Source: an uncultured Burkholderiales bacterium (GTDB lineage Bacteria; Pseudomonadota; Gammaproteobacteria; Burkholderiales; Burkholderiaceae_C). From it: 64,000 bases of DNA. The position numbers and the translations under genes were made by a program. Positions 7,685 to 14,396 of this stretch are shown here, one piece after another; position 1 is the first letter of the stretch, and every line of letters begins with the position of its first letter. The stretch spans positions 68,084-132,083 of the forward strand of contig CALTTG010000004.1 of assembly GCA_943908475.1 (NCBI GenBank), in the 5' to 3' direction. Under the pieces are notes generated by a model. It did no database searches. It had not been told where the DNA came from and worked only from the letters and a program-made list of their open reading frames with translations.

Positions 7685-9013
7685 ATGCCCAAAAATCGGT
7701 TTGCCCTCAGCCTGTTCTGGCGCACCTTCATCCTGCTGGGTTTGTTGCTGACCATCAGCATCATTGCCTGGTTGCAAACGTTCCGGGCCCTGGAGTTCGA
7801 GCCCCGCGCCGTGCAGGCCGCGCAACAGATCGCCTCGCTGGTGAACCTGTCTCGTGCGGGCCTGCAATATGCTGACCGCATCAACCGCGTGACGCTGGTC
7901 AAAACCATCTTTGACCAGGAATCGATCACGCTCAAACCCCGCGAGCCCAGCGATCGCTACGAGCCGTTCGAGACCAGCCGATTCACGGCCATGATCTCCA
8001 GCGAGTTGCACTCGCGCATGGGGGCCGACACCGTGATCGCCGGCAGCGTGAATGGCGAAAAGGGGCTGTGGGTGGGCTTTCAGATCGAGCAAGACCGCTA
8101 CTGGCTGCAGGCCGACCCCACCCGGGTGGAGCCCATGACGGGGCGCACCTGGATCATCTGGGTCAGCATCGCCTTTGTGGCCACCATGCTGGGCTCGGCC
8201 GCCATCGCCCGCCTGATCAACCAGCCCCTCAAAGAGCTGTCGTTTGCCGCCAGCCGCATCCGCGAAGGCGAATACGACTCGGTGCTGGACGAAAGCATGA
8301 TCACGCGCGAGATCCGCGAGGTGAACCAGGGTTTCAACCGCATGGCCCGGCAGCTCTCCAAGGTGGAAGAAGACCGCACCGTGATGTTGGCCGGCATCTC
8401 GCACGACCTGCGCACGCCCCTGGCCCGCGTGCGACTGGAAGCCGAGATGAGCGTGGCCGATGAAGAGGCACGCCGCAACATCGCGGCGGACATCGACCAG
8501 TTGGATGCCATCATCGACAAATTCATGGACTACGCCCGCCCCGGCGACGTCAAGCTGGTGCCCGTGCATGTCTCCAGCGTGGTCGACAAGGCCATCAGCC
8601 AGTTCCGTGACACCAAACGCATCCGCATCACGGCCAAGTTGCCCATCGACACCAAGGTCATGGCCGACGAAACCGAACTGAGCCGGGTGCTGACCAACCT
8701 GTTCGAAAACGCGCGCCGCTACGGCCGCAACACCTACACGGGCGTGGCGAATGTGGATGTGAGCTACACCCGCTCAGGCTCTTGGGTGATCTTGAGTGTG
8801 CGCGACCATGGCCCCGGCGTGGCCCCCGAAAAACTGGTCCAGTTGACGACGCCCTTCTTCCGGGGCGATGCCGCACGCACGGCCGCATCGGGCGCGGGGT
8901 TGGGTCTGGCCATCGTGGACAAGGCGCTCCAGCGCATGGGGGGTGGCCTGGAGTTGGCGAACGCCTCGGGAGGCGGTCTGGTCGCCCATGTGCGACTCAA
9001 GCGGGCCCCTTGA
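7685..9013 (+). CDS. envZ: Osmosensor histidine kinase EnvZ
   Basis: Inner-membrane sensor kinase/phosphatase partner of OmpR. 442 residues: transmembrane helix about 12-31, periplasmic domain to about 150, second helix about 154-175, HAMP to about 232, then HisKA with phosphorylated His240 in AGISHDLRTPLARVRLEAEM, N-box NLFENARRYG, G1 box DHGPGV and G2 box GAGLGLAIV. The HisKA sequence is the EnvZ type rather than PhoR or RisS. It starts 47 bases after ompR stops. Identification secure at family level; the stimulus in this organism is not known. Confidence 0.93.
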   Translation: MPKNRFALSLFWRTFILLGLLLTISIIAWLQTFRALEFEPRAVQAAQQIASLVNLSRAGLQYADRINRVTLVKTIFDQESITLKPREPSDRYEPFETSRFTAMISSELHSRMGADTVIAGSVNGEKGLWVGFQIEQDRYWLQADPTRVEPMTGRTWIIWVSIAFVATMLGSAAIARLINQPLKELSFAASRIREGEYDSVLDESMITREIREVNQGFNRMARQLSKVEEDRTVMLAGISHDLRTPLARVRLEAEMSVADEEARRNIAADIDQLDAIIDKFMDYARPGDVKLVPVHVSSVVDKAISQFRDTKRIRITAKLPIDTKVMADETELSRVLTNLFENARRYGRNTYTGVANVDVSYTRSGSWVILSVRDHGPGVAPEKLVQLTTPFFRGDAARTAASGAGLGLAIVDKALQRMGGGLELANASGGGLVAHVRLKRAP

Positions 9014-9046
9014 TGCCCCCTGCGGCTGCCCCCTGTTGATGCGGCC

Positions 9047-9532
9047 TCAGGCTCGGGCTGCCAAGAGACACACCGCCCGAGCCTCGATGGCAAGGCCCTC
9101 TCCCACGGGCCCCATGCGCTCGGCCGTCTTGGCCTTGACATTGACCTGACCGACCGAGACGCCCAGGGCAAGCGCAATGCGCTCAACCATTCTTGGGATG
9201 TGTGGCGCCATTTTGGGTGCCTGGGCCACGATGGTCGCGTCCAGGTTCAGCAATTGCCAGCCCGCGGCCTGAACCCGGCGATGGGCTTCCTGCAGCAACA
9301 CCACCGAATCTGCCCCCTTGAAGGCCGGATCGCTGTCCGGAAAGTGGCGCCCGATGTCGCCCAACGCCGCGGCACCCAGCAAGGCATCGGTGATGGCGTG
9401 CAACAAGGCGTCGGCATCCGAGTGCCCCAGCAGGCCATGGGTGTGGGGGATGGTGACCCCACCCAAAATCAGCGGGCGCCCCGTGACGAGGGCATGGGTG
9501 TCCCAGCCTTCGCCAATGCGCAGAGGTGTCAT
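9047..9532 (-). CDS. ispF: 2-C-methyl-D-erythritol 2,4-cyclodiphosphate synthase
   Basis: Fifth enzyme of the MEP isoprenoid pathway, cyclising CDP-ME 2-phosphate to MEcPP with release of CMP. The 161-residue product has the metal ligands in GWDTH near the N-terminus and HSDADALLHAITDALLGAAA, the FPDSDPAFKGADS stretch, and the CDP-site KAKTAERMGPVGEG near the end. The start at 9532 matches the family; an in-frame ATG at 9547 would add five residues. Neither has a clear ribosome site. IspD, normally next to it, lies 4 kb away on the same strand. The acyltransferase gene ends 15-30 bases upstream, so ispF may be transcribed with it. Confidence 0.96.
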   Translation of the reverse strand: MTPLRIGEGWDTHALVTGRPLILGGVTIPHTHGLLGHSDADALLHAITDALLGAAALGDIGRHFPDSDPAFKGADSVVLLQEAHRRVQAAGWQLLNLDATIVAQAPKMAPHIPRMVERIALALGVSVGQVNVKAKTAERMGPVGEGLAIEARAVCLLAARA

Positions 9533-9561
9533 GTGCGAGCCATTCATGGGCGGAGATTGTG

Positions 9562-10941
9562 TCACGGGGCCAGCAAGCGAAGGAGCGTGTCGTCCAGGCG
9601 GCGCAAGTGGGCCTGAATGTCGTCCGGCGTGGCCTCGCAGCGCTCCCACATCAAAGGCATGCTGATGCGGTCGTCGATCTCCACGATGAACTGCACCGTG
9701 TCGGCCATGGCCACTGCGGGCATGTAATCGATCGCGCGGATGCGTGCGTCCGGCGGGTTGATGCTCCCGGCATTGCCGAGGTTGCTCACGTGACAGCTTT
9801 GCGGCACAAACCCCTTGGCGCGAACGTTGCGCAGGATGCGGTTCACGGCGGTTCGTCCGAACCAGGGGGTGAGCTCCAGGAACAGGTACATCCAGAAGGC
9901 TTCGCGGTGCTCGAAGCGACGCACCGCCTCGTCCATTTGGGATTGGATGGACGCGGCGCGCTCTTGCAGCGTCTTGCGCCCCGCCTCCACCATCAAGACA
10001 GAGGCCACGTGGTTGCCCCACAGCGGGCGGCCAGCCAGCGCCGGTGGGTAAAACCGGCGAAGGTCGACGTTCGTTCGGATGACCGCCGCAGCGTGCGGAT
10101 CGTCCGAGGCCAGTGCCAGGTAGGTTTCGGCCACGCACACCGTGATCAGGCTGTTGACCGACACCCCCAGTTGGCGCGCATGGCGGCGCAGGACGCTGGC
10201 CGCCACGGGCAGGGTGTGGTGTGTGACCATGTGGCACGACGGATCGGAACGCCAGGGGGCCGACAGTCGCTGCACGTTCAAGGGCTTGAGCTGTGAAGCC
10301 AGAGCCTGAGCATGCTCACGCGAGCGCCACATCTGGCGAGGCCATTGCCAGAGGTGCTCAGGACGCACTGCGTGAAGCATGGAGGGCGCATCCAGGGGTT
10401 GAGCCCGCATCGGCGGCCCCCCGTTGAGGCGCGCCATCACCTCGCCCCACATCGCATGGAGGGTGCGGCCATCGGCAATCAGGTGATGCACAGAAAACCA
10501 CAGCACCGGCGTCTGCGGATGCGGCAGCAGGCGAAAGCGGCACAGCAGACCCCGCTCCAGGGGCAACACTTCGTTGACCAGCCGAGACTGCATCGCCTCC
10601 AGCGCTTGCGGATCCCCCGCATCGACCTGGGGCTCGACTGACCAAGCCAGCTCGAACAACTGGTCGACCCGGTCATCGTCGGCCAGGATCCGAAGTTGGT
10701 GCATGTGCCAGCCGGGCTCGACCACCCCCCGCAGCCGTGGCCAGGCGCTGACCAACTCTCTCATCACGTCCCTCAGCGCCTCAGGGGCCACAGGCTGGTT
10801 GAACCGCACCCCGAACACCAGCATGGCGGCGCCAATCAGCCCGTCGAGGGCCAGGTACCCATGCTCGGAATAGTTCAACGGCACATGCGAGACGTCGCTC
10901 AAACGGTTTGGGGTGGGGGCAACCCTGGCACGGGAGTTCAT
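9562..10941 (-). CDS. Condensation-fold (CoA-dependent acyltransferase superfamily) protein
   Basis: A 459-residue stand-alone protein with the HHxxxDG catalytic motif (HHLIADG near residue 176) of the CoA-dependent acyltransferase superfamily, which includes NRPS condensation domains, wax ester synthases and PapA5-type enzymes. The motif follows a beta-strand block (VLWFSV) as in that fold, and a second conserved region around LWGNHVASVLM and SCHVSNLGNAGSI matches the C-terminal half. No carrier protein, NRPS module or acyl-CoA synthetase is adjacent, so the acyl donor and acceptor are unknown. No signal peptide or membrane helix. It is read toward ispF and sits divergent to amtB. Function beyond probable O- or N-acyl transfer cannot be stated. 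Confidence 0.65.
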   Translation of the reverse strand: MNSRARVAPTPNRLSDVSHVPLNYSEHGYLALDGLIGAAMLVFGVRFNQPVAPEALRDVMRELVSAWPRLRGVVEPGWHMHQLRILADDDRVDQLFELAWSVEPQVDAGDPQALEAMQSRLVNEVLPLERGLLCRFRLLPHPQTPVLWFSVHHLIADGRTLHAMWGEVMARLNGGPPMRAQPLDAPSMLHAVRPEHLWQWPRQMWRSREHAQALASQLKPLNVQRLSAPWRSDPSCHMVTHHTLPVAASVLRRHARQLGVSVNSLITVCVAETYLALASDDPHAAAVIRTNVDLRRFYPPALAGRPLWGNHVASVLMVEAGRKTLQERAASIQSQMDEAVRRFEHREAFWMYLFLELTPWFGRTAVNRILRNVRAKGFVPQSCHVSNLGNAGSINPPDARIRAIDYMPAVAMADTVQFIVEIDDRISMPLMWERCEATPDDIQAHLRRLDDTLLRLLAP

Positions 10942-11027
10942 CAGATGAATTCACTGGTTCTTCGTTGAACGCACAGTGTGCCACCTGAACGGGACCTGAC
11001 CAAGCCACCCACCGAATGAACCATTTC

Positions 11028-11144
11028 GGTGCGATCAGCCCGTTGACGCACCAAATGCATGCAACCCAAACGCACCAGAGCACCTCAAAGCGCCCAACAA
11101 TCAGGCACGCTGATTGCTTTACTTTGGTGCAGTATCACCAAAGT
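11028..11144 (+). promoter_or_regulatory. amtB upstream region with inverted repeats
   Basis: The 260-base gap between the acyltransferase and amtB holds a perfect 9-bp inverted repeat, ACTTTGGTG (11121-11129) and CACCAAAGT (11136-11144), and a looser pair, GGTGCG (11028-11033) and CGCACC (11047-11052), with several further GCACC/GGTGC words. NtrC sites are built of GCACC/GGTGC half-sites and control amtB in other proteobacteria, so nitrogen control is likely. I could not find a canonical sigma-54 element with the GG-N10-GC spacing. Confidence 0.4.
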
Positions 11145-11201
11145 GCAGCATGCGTGCGCCCACTCGGTGCCCACCGTCGCTCTTTTCATCGCAGACATAC
11201 C

Positions 11202-12404
11202 ATGGAACAACTCAAACAAGGCGCCGACGCGCTCTTCATCCTCCTCGGCGCCGTCATGGTGCTGGCGATGCACGCGGGCTTCGCCTTTCTGGAACTCGGC
11301 ACCGTTCGCCACAAGAATCAGGTCAACGCCCTGGTCAAAATCTTGGTGGATTTTTGCGTGTCCACCATCGCCTACTTTTTCGTGGGCTACACCATCGCCT
11401 ATGGCGTGGACTTCTATGCGGGTGCGGGCACCCTGGCGCAAAACAATGGCTACGCCCTGGTCAAGTTTTTCTTCCTGCTGACCTTCGCAGCGGCCATCCC
11501 AGCCATCATTTCGGGCGGCATCGCAGAGCGCGCCAAGTTCGGACCTCAACTGGCGGCCACGGCCATCATCGTCGGCGTGTTCTACCCGCTGTGTGAGGGG
11601 GCCATTTGGGCCAACAAGTTTGGCGCCGCCGACTGGCTGCAAGCGGTGGGCGGTGCGCCCATGCACGATTTCGCCGGATCGGTGGTGGTGCATGCCTTTG
11701 GTGGATGGATCGCACTGCCCGCCGTGCTGATCTTGGGCGCACGGCGCAACCGCTACCGCAAGAATGGTGAGATGTCGGCCCACCCGCCCTCGAGCATCCC
11801 CTTCCTGGCCTTGGGCTCTTGGATTTTGGCCGTGGGTTGGTTCGGCTTCAACGTGATGAGCGCCCAGACCATCGACAAGATCTCGGGCCTGGTGGCGGTG
11901 AACTCGCTGATGGCCTTGGTGGGAGGCACCCTGGTGGCCGTGCTCATGGGCAAAAACGACCCTGGCTTCGCGTACAACGGCCCGTTGGCCGGACTGGTGG
12001 CGGTGTGTGCGGGCTCCGACATCTTCCACCCCGCCGGTGCACTGGCCGTGGGCGGCATCGCAGGCGCCATCTTTGTGGTGATGTTCACCCTGGTCCAAAA
12101 CAAGTGGAAGATTGATGACGTGCTCGGCGTCTGGCCCTTGCACGGCCTGTGTGGCGCCTGGGGTGGCATCGCCGCCGGCATCTTTGGGCAGACCGCCTTG
12201 GGTGGCGCAGGCGGCGTGAGCCTGCTGACACAGACCGTGGGCACCTTGGCCGTGGTGGCTTTTGCCCTGATCACGGGCGCGCTGGTGTACGGCGTGCTGA
12301 ACAAGGTGATGGGCTTGCGCTTGTCCCAAGAAGAAGAGTTCGAAGGCGCGGACCTGTCGATCCACCGCATCAAGGCCACGCCAGAGCACGAAACCTCCTG
12401 GTGA
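11202..12404 (+). CDS. amtB: Ammonium transporter (Amt family)
   Basis: Inner-membrane ammonium channel. The 400-residue product (from ATG 11202; no strong ribosome site) has about 11 hydrophobic helices and the Amt signature DFAGSVVVHAFGGW, which contains the first pore histidine; the second is in GVWPLHGLCGAWGG. The N-terminus starts directly with a membrane helix (ALFILLGAVMVLAMHAGFAF), without the cleaved signal seen in E. coli AmtB. The usual partner glnK is absent here, so regulation by a PII protein must come from elsewhere. A hairpin with a short T-rich tail follows the stop. Confidence 0.93.
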   Translation: MEQLKQGADALFILLGAVMVLAMHAGFAFLELGTVRHKNQVNALVKILVDFCVSTIAYFFVGYTIAYGVDFYAGAGTLAQNNGYALVKFFFLLTFAAAIPAIISGGIAERAKFGPQLAATAIIVGVFYPLCEGAIWANKFGAADWLQAVGGAPMHDFAGSVVVHAFGGWIALPAVLILGARRNRYRKNGEMSAHPPSSIPFLALGSWILAVGWFGFNVMSAQTIDKISGLVAVNSLMALVGGTLVAVLMGKNDPGFAYNGPLAGLVAVCAGSDIFHPAGALAVGGIAGAIFVVMFTLVQNKWKIDDVLGVWPLHGLCGAWGGIAAGIFGQTALGGAGGVSLLTQTVGTLAVVAFALITGALVYGVLNKVMGLRLSQEEEFEGADLSIHRIKATPEHETSW

Positions 12405-12409
12405 GTCGC

Positions 12410-12435
12410 CGGGGCCTGTTCAGGCCCCGTCTTTC
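12410..12435 (+). terminator. Probable terminator of amtB
   Basis: A 9-bp GC-rich inverted repeat (CGGGGCCTG / CAGGCCCCG, 12410-12418 and 12421-12429) is followed by TCTTTC. The stem is strong but the T tract is poor and the loop is only two bases, so termination may be partial. Confidence 0.6.
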
Positions 12436-12456
12436 ACCCAGCGGAAACGATGCAAA

Positions 12457-12485
12457 TGGACATTTTGGCCACATTGGCTAAAATG
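12457..12485 (+). promoter_or_regulatory. Toxin-antitoxin promoter with operator
   Basis: A -35 TGGACA (12457-12462), 16-base spacer and -10 TAAAAT (12479-12484) stand 32 bases before the antitoxin gene. An 11-bp inverted repeat with one mismatch (CATTTTGGCCA 12461-12471, TGGCTAAAATG 12475-12485) covers the spacer and the -10 box. This is the layout of an autorepressed toxin-antitoxin operon, where the antitoxin or the complex blocks RNA polymerase. Confidence 0.7.
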
Positions 12486-12516
12486 ACTCACCGAACCAAC
12501 GGCCACGAGGCGTCCC

Positions 12517-12870
12517 ATGACTGCTTTGACCCTGCGCAACCACCGAGGCGAAGAAGTCGCCGTTCCAGAGTTTTCGGCCACGGAAGCGAAGAACAGCTTT
12601 GGCAAGGTGCTGGACACCGCGATCAGCCAGGGCATGGCCGCCATCACCAAGCGGGATCGCCCCGCTGCCGTGGTGTTGTCGCTGGATGCCTACCAGGCCT
12701 TGATCGACGGCCAAGCCAAGCCGCTGGAAAGCTTGGGGCACGAATTCGATGCCCTGCTGATGCGCATGCAAGCGCCGTCCAGCCGCGAGGCCATGCTCGA
12801 TGCCTTTTCGGCGTCCCCCGATGAGCTGGGCCTGGCGGCGGTTCAAGCCGCACGCCCTCACGCCAACTGA
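12517..12870 (+). CDS. Phd/YefM-family antitoxin
   Basis: A 117-residue protein whose segment FSATEAKNSFGKVLDTAISQG followed by AAITKRDRPAAVVLSLDAY is the Phd/YefM DNA-binding fold, normally an antitoxin that represses its own operon through the N-terminal half and neutralises the toxin with the disordered C-terminal half. Here the C-terminal part (about 70-117) is unusually long and does not resemble the usual Phd or YefM tail, consistent with binding a different toxin. It is the first gene of a two-gene unit: the zeta-like gene begins 26 bases later. The operator-bearing promoter lies just upstream. Confidence 0.8.
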   Translation: MTALTLRNHRGEEVAVPEFSATEAKNSFGKVLDTAISQGMAAITKRDRPAAVVLSLDAYQALIDGQAKPLESLGHEFDALLMRMQAPSSREAMLDAFSASPDELGLAAVQAARPHAN

Positions 12871-12896
12871 CACGGCCTCCTTCATCCCTCGCTGTC

Positions 12897-13568
12897 TTGA
12901 CAAGCCAGACCTCCCCTCGGATCTTCGTGCTGGCGGGCACCAACGGTGCGGGCAAAAGCAGCATTGCCGGTGCCGCCCTGCGGGCTCGCGGCGCCCACTA
13001 CTTCAACCCCGATGAAGCCGCGGCGGCTGTGCGTCAGGCACGTCCTCACCTGAGCGCCACACAAGCGAACAGCGCCGCTTGGCACGAGGGCAAACGCCTG
13101 CTGCAACGGGCCATCGCCGAGCGGCTGGATTACACCTTTGAAACCACACTGGGTGGGCAAAGCCTGGCAAGCCTGCTGGCGAAAGCGGCCGAGGCAGGCT
13201 TTGAGGTTCGAATCTGGTACGTGGGGCTGGCCAGCCCAGAGCACCACCTGGCACGGGTCAAAGCGCGTGTGCTCAAGGGGGGGCACGACATCCCCGAAGC
13301 CGACATCCGCCGGCGCTTCGATCAGAGCCGATTGCAGTTGATCACCCTGCTGCCCCACCTGACCGAACTGCGGGTGTACGACAACACCGCCGAGGCCGAC
13401 CCTCACCAGGGCTTGGCCCCGCGCCCTCGGTTGTTGCTGCATTGGCAGCGTGATCGCGCCTGCAGCGAGCCCGGCACCCTGCATTGCCCCGACTCACCCG
13501 AGGCATTGGCCCGCACGCCGGAATGGGCCAAGCCCCTGGTGATGGCGGCCCTGAAGCTGAGCCGCTGA
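12897..13568 (+). CDS. Zeta-toxin-like P-loop kinase
   Basis: A 223-residue P-loop protein with Walker A GTNGAGKSS at residues 15-23 and the ETTLGG motif (about 81-86) seen in zeta/PezT-type kinases, followed by Arg-rich motifs with RRRFDQSR. Zeta toxins phosphorylate UDP-N-acetylglucosamine and block cell-wall synthesis; chromosomal relatives can act on other small molecules. I take the TTG at 12897 as start because no ATG or GTG precedes the Walker motif apart from a GTG inside it. The partner upstream is Phd-like rather than the usual epsilon or PezA antitoxin. It converges on ispD with a 15-base gap. Toxicity is inferred, not shown. Confidence 0.75.
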   Translation: MTSQTSPRIFVLAGTNGAGKSSIAGAALRARGAHYFNPDEAAAAVRQARPHLSATQANSAAWHEGKRLLQRAIAERLDYTFETTLGGQSLASLLAKAAEAGFEVRIWYVGLASPEHHLARVKARVLKGGHDIPEADIRRRFDQSRLQLITLLPHLTELRVYDNTAEADPHQGLAPRPRLLLHWQRDRACSEPGTLHCPDSPEALARTPEWAKPLVMAALKLSR

Positions 13569-13583
13569 GGCGCGGTGCCTGCG

Positions 13584-14339
13584 TCAGCGCAGCAAGCGCT
13601 CGGCCAGGGCAAAGTCACCCGGCCAAGTCACTTTGAAATTCTCGTAAGCCCCGACCACGAGGCGAGGCTGGTGACCCACGGCTTCGATGGCGCTGGCCTC
13701 GTCGGTGATCTGTGCTGCCGAAGCCTCATCGCTCAAGGCCTGCAGCAAGGCGGGTCGCAGCAACCCCAGTCGGAACATCTGGGGGGTCTGTGCGGCCCAT
13801 TTGCCGACCCGGTCGACGGTCTGCAGCGCACGCACTTGGGCCAGCCCCGTCGCATCGGGCACCGCCACCGACGCCTTGAGCGTATCGGCCACGGGCAAGG
13901 CCAGCAGCCCCCCGACTTCATCGTCTTCACACGCGTCAATCAAGCGCTGTACATGTTCGGGTCGCAACAGACAACGGGCGGCATCGTGCACCAGCACCCA
14001 GTCATGGGCCGCCACACCACGCGCCATCAATGCCTCCAGGCCGTTGAGCACGCTGTCAGCCCGGGACGCGCCGCCCACACGGGCCACCCACCCCCGCCCC
14101 CCCTCGAAGCCGGGCACATGCTGCTCAAACAAGGTGTCGTCGGGCGAGAGCACCACCAGGGTGGCTTCGATGCGCGCCACCTCGGCCAGTGCCGCCAGCG
14201 TGTGTGCCACCACCGCGCGCCCCGCCACCGGGTGGTATTGCTTGGGGCCGCCCACACCGGCACGCTCGCCCACACCGGCGCAAGGCACCAGGGCAAAACA
14301 ACGGGGCTTGAACTCGGGGTGGACAATCGTCAGTGACAT
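13584..14339 (-). CDS. ispD: 2-C-methyl-D-erythritol 4-phosphate cytidylyltransferase
   Basis: Third MEP-pathway enzyme, joining CTP and MEP to give CDP-ME. The 251-residue product (ATG 14339) has the nucleotide-binding PCAGVGERAGVGGPKQY, the GGASRADSVLNGL block, VLVHDAARCLL, the PVADTLK loop and AAQTPQMFRLGLL, all characteristic. It is divergent to mfd with a 57-base gap and convergent with the zeta-like gene. Its usual neighbour ispF is 4 kb further along the same strand, beyond a block of unrelated genes. Confidence 0.96.
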   Translation of the reverse strand: MSLTIVHPEFKPRCFALVPCAGVGERAGVGGPKQYHPVAGRAVVAHTLAALAEVARIEATLVVLSPDDTLFEQHVPGFEGGRGWVARVGGASRADSVLNGLEALMARGVAAHDWVLVHDAARCLLRPEHVQRLIDACEDDEVGGLLALPVADTLKASVAVPDATGLAQVRALQTVDRVGKWAAQTPQMFRLGLLRPALLQALSDEASAAQITDEASAIEAVGHQPRLVVGAYENFKVTWPGDFALAERLLR

Positions 14340-14383
14340 GGAGTGAGATTGTCCACCAAGGGCGGGTGGCGACGCGCAGCACC

Positions 14384-14389
14384 TAAAAT
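14384..14389 (+). promoter_or_regulatory. -10-like box of mfd (possible leaderless start)
   Basis: TAAAAT lies 7 bases before the mfd ATG at 14397 and no ribosome site is present in between. A transcript from this box would begin at or next to the start codon. No convincing -35 element is seen. Confidence 0.5.
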
Positions 14390-14396
14390 CAGCCCC

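Noticed and set aside
11145..11201. Sigma-54 promoter for amtB
   Set aside because: GG and GC pairs near 11166-11180 are 11, not 10, bases apart and flanking consensus is missing.
9533..13583. Integrated mobile element at the ispF/ispD split
   Set aside because: No integrase, transposase, terminal repeats or target duplication could be found at the edges; only gene order suggests insertion.
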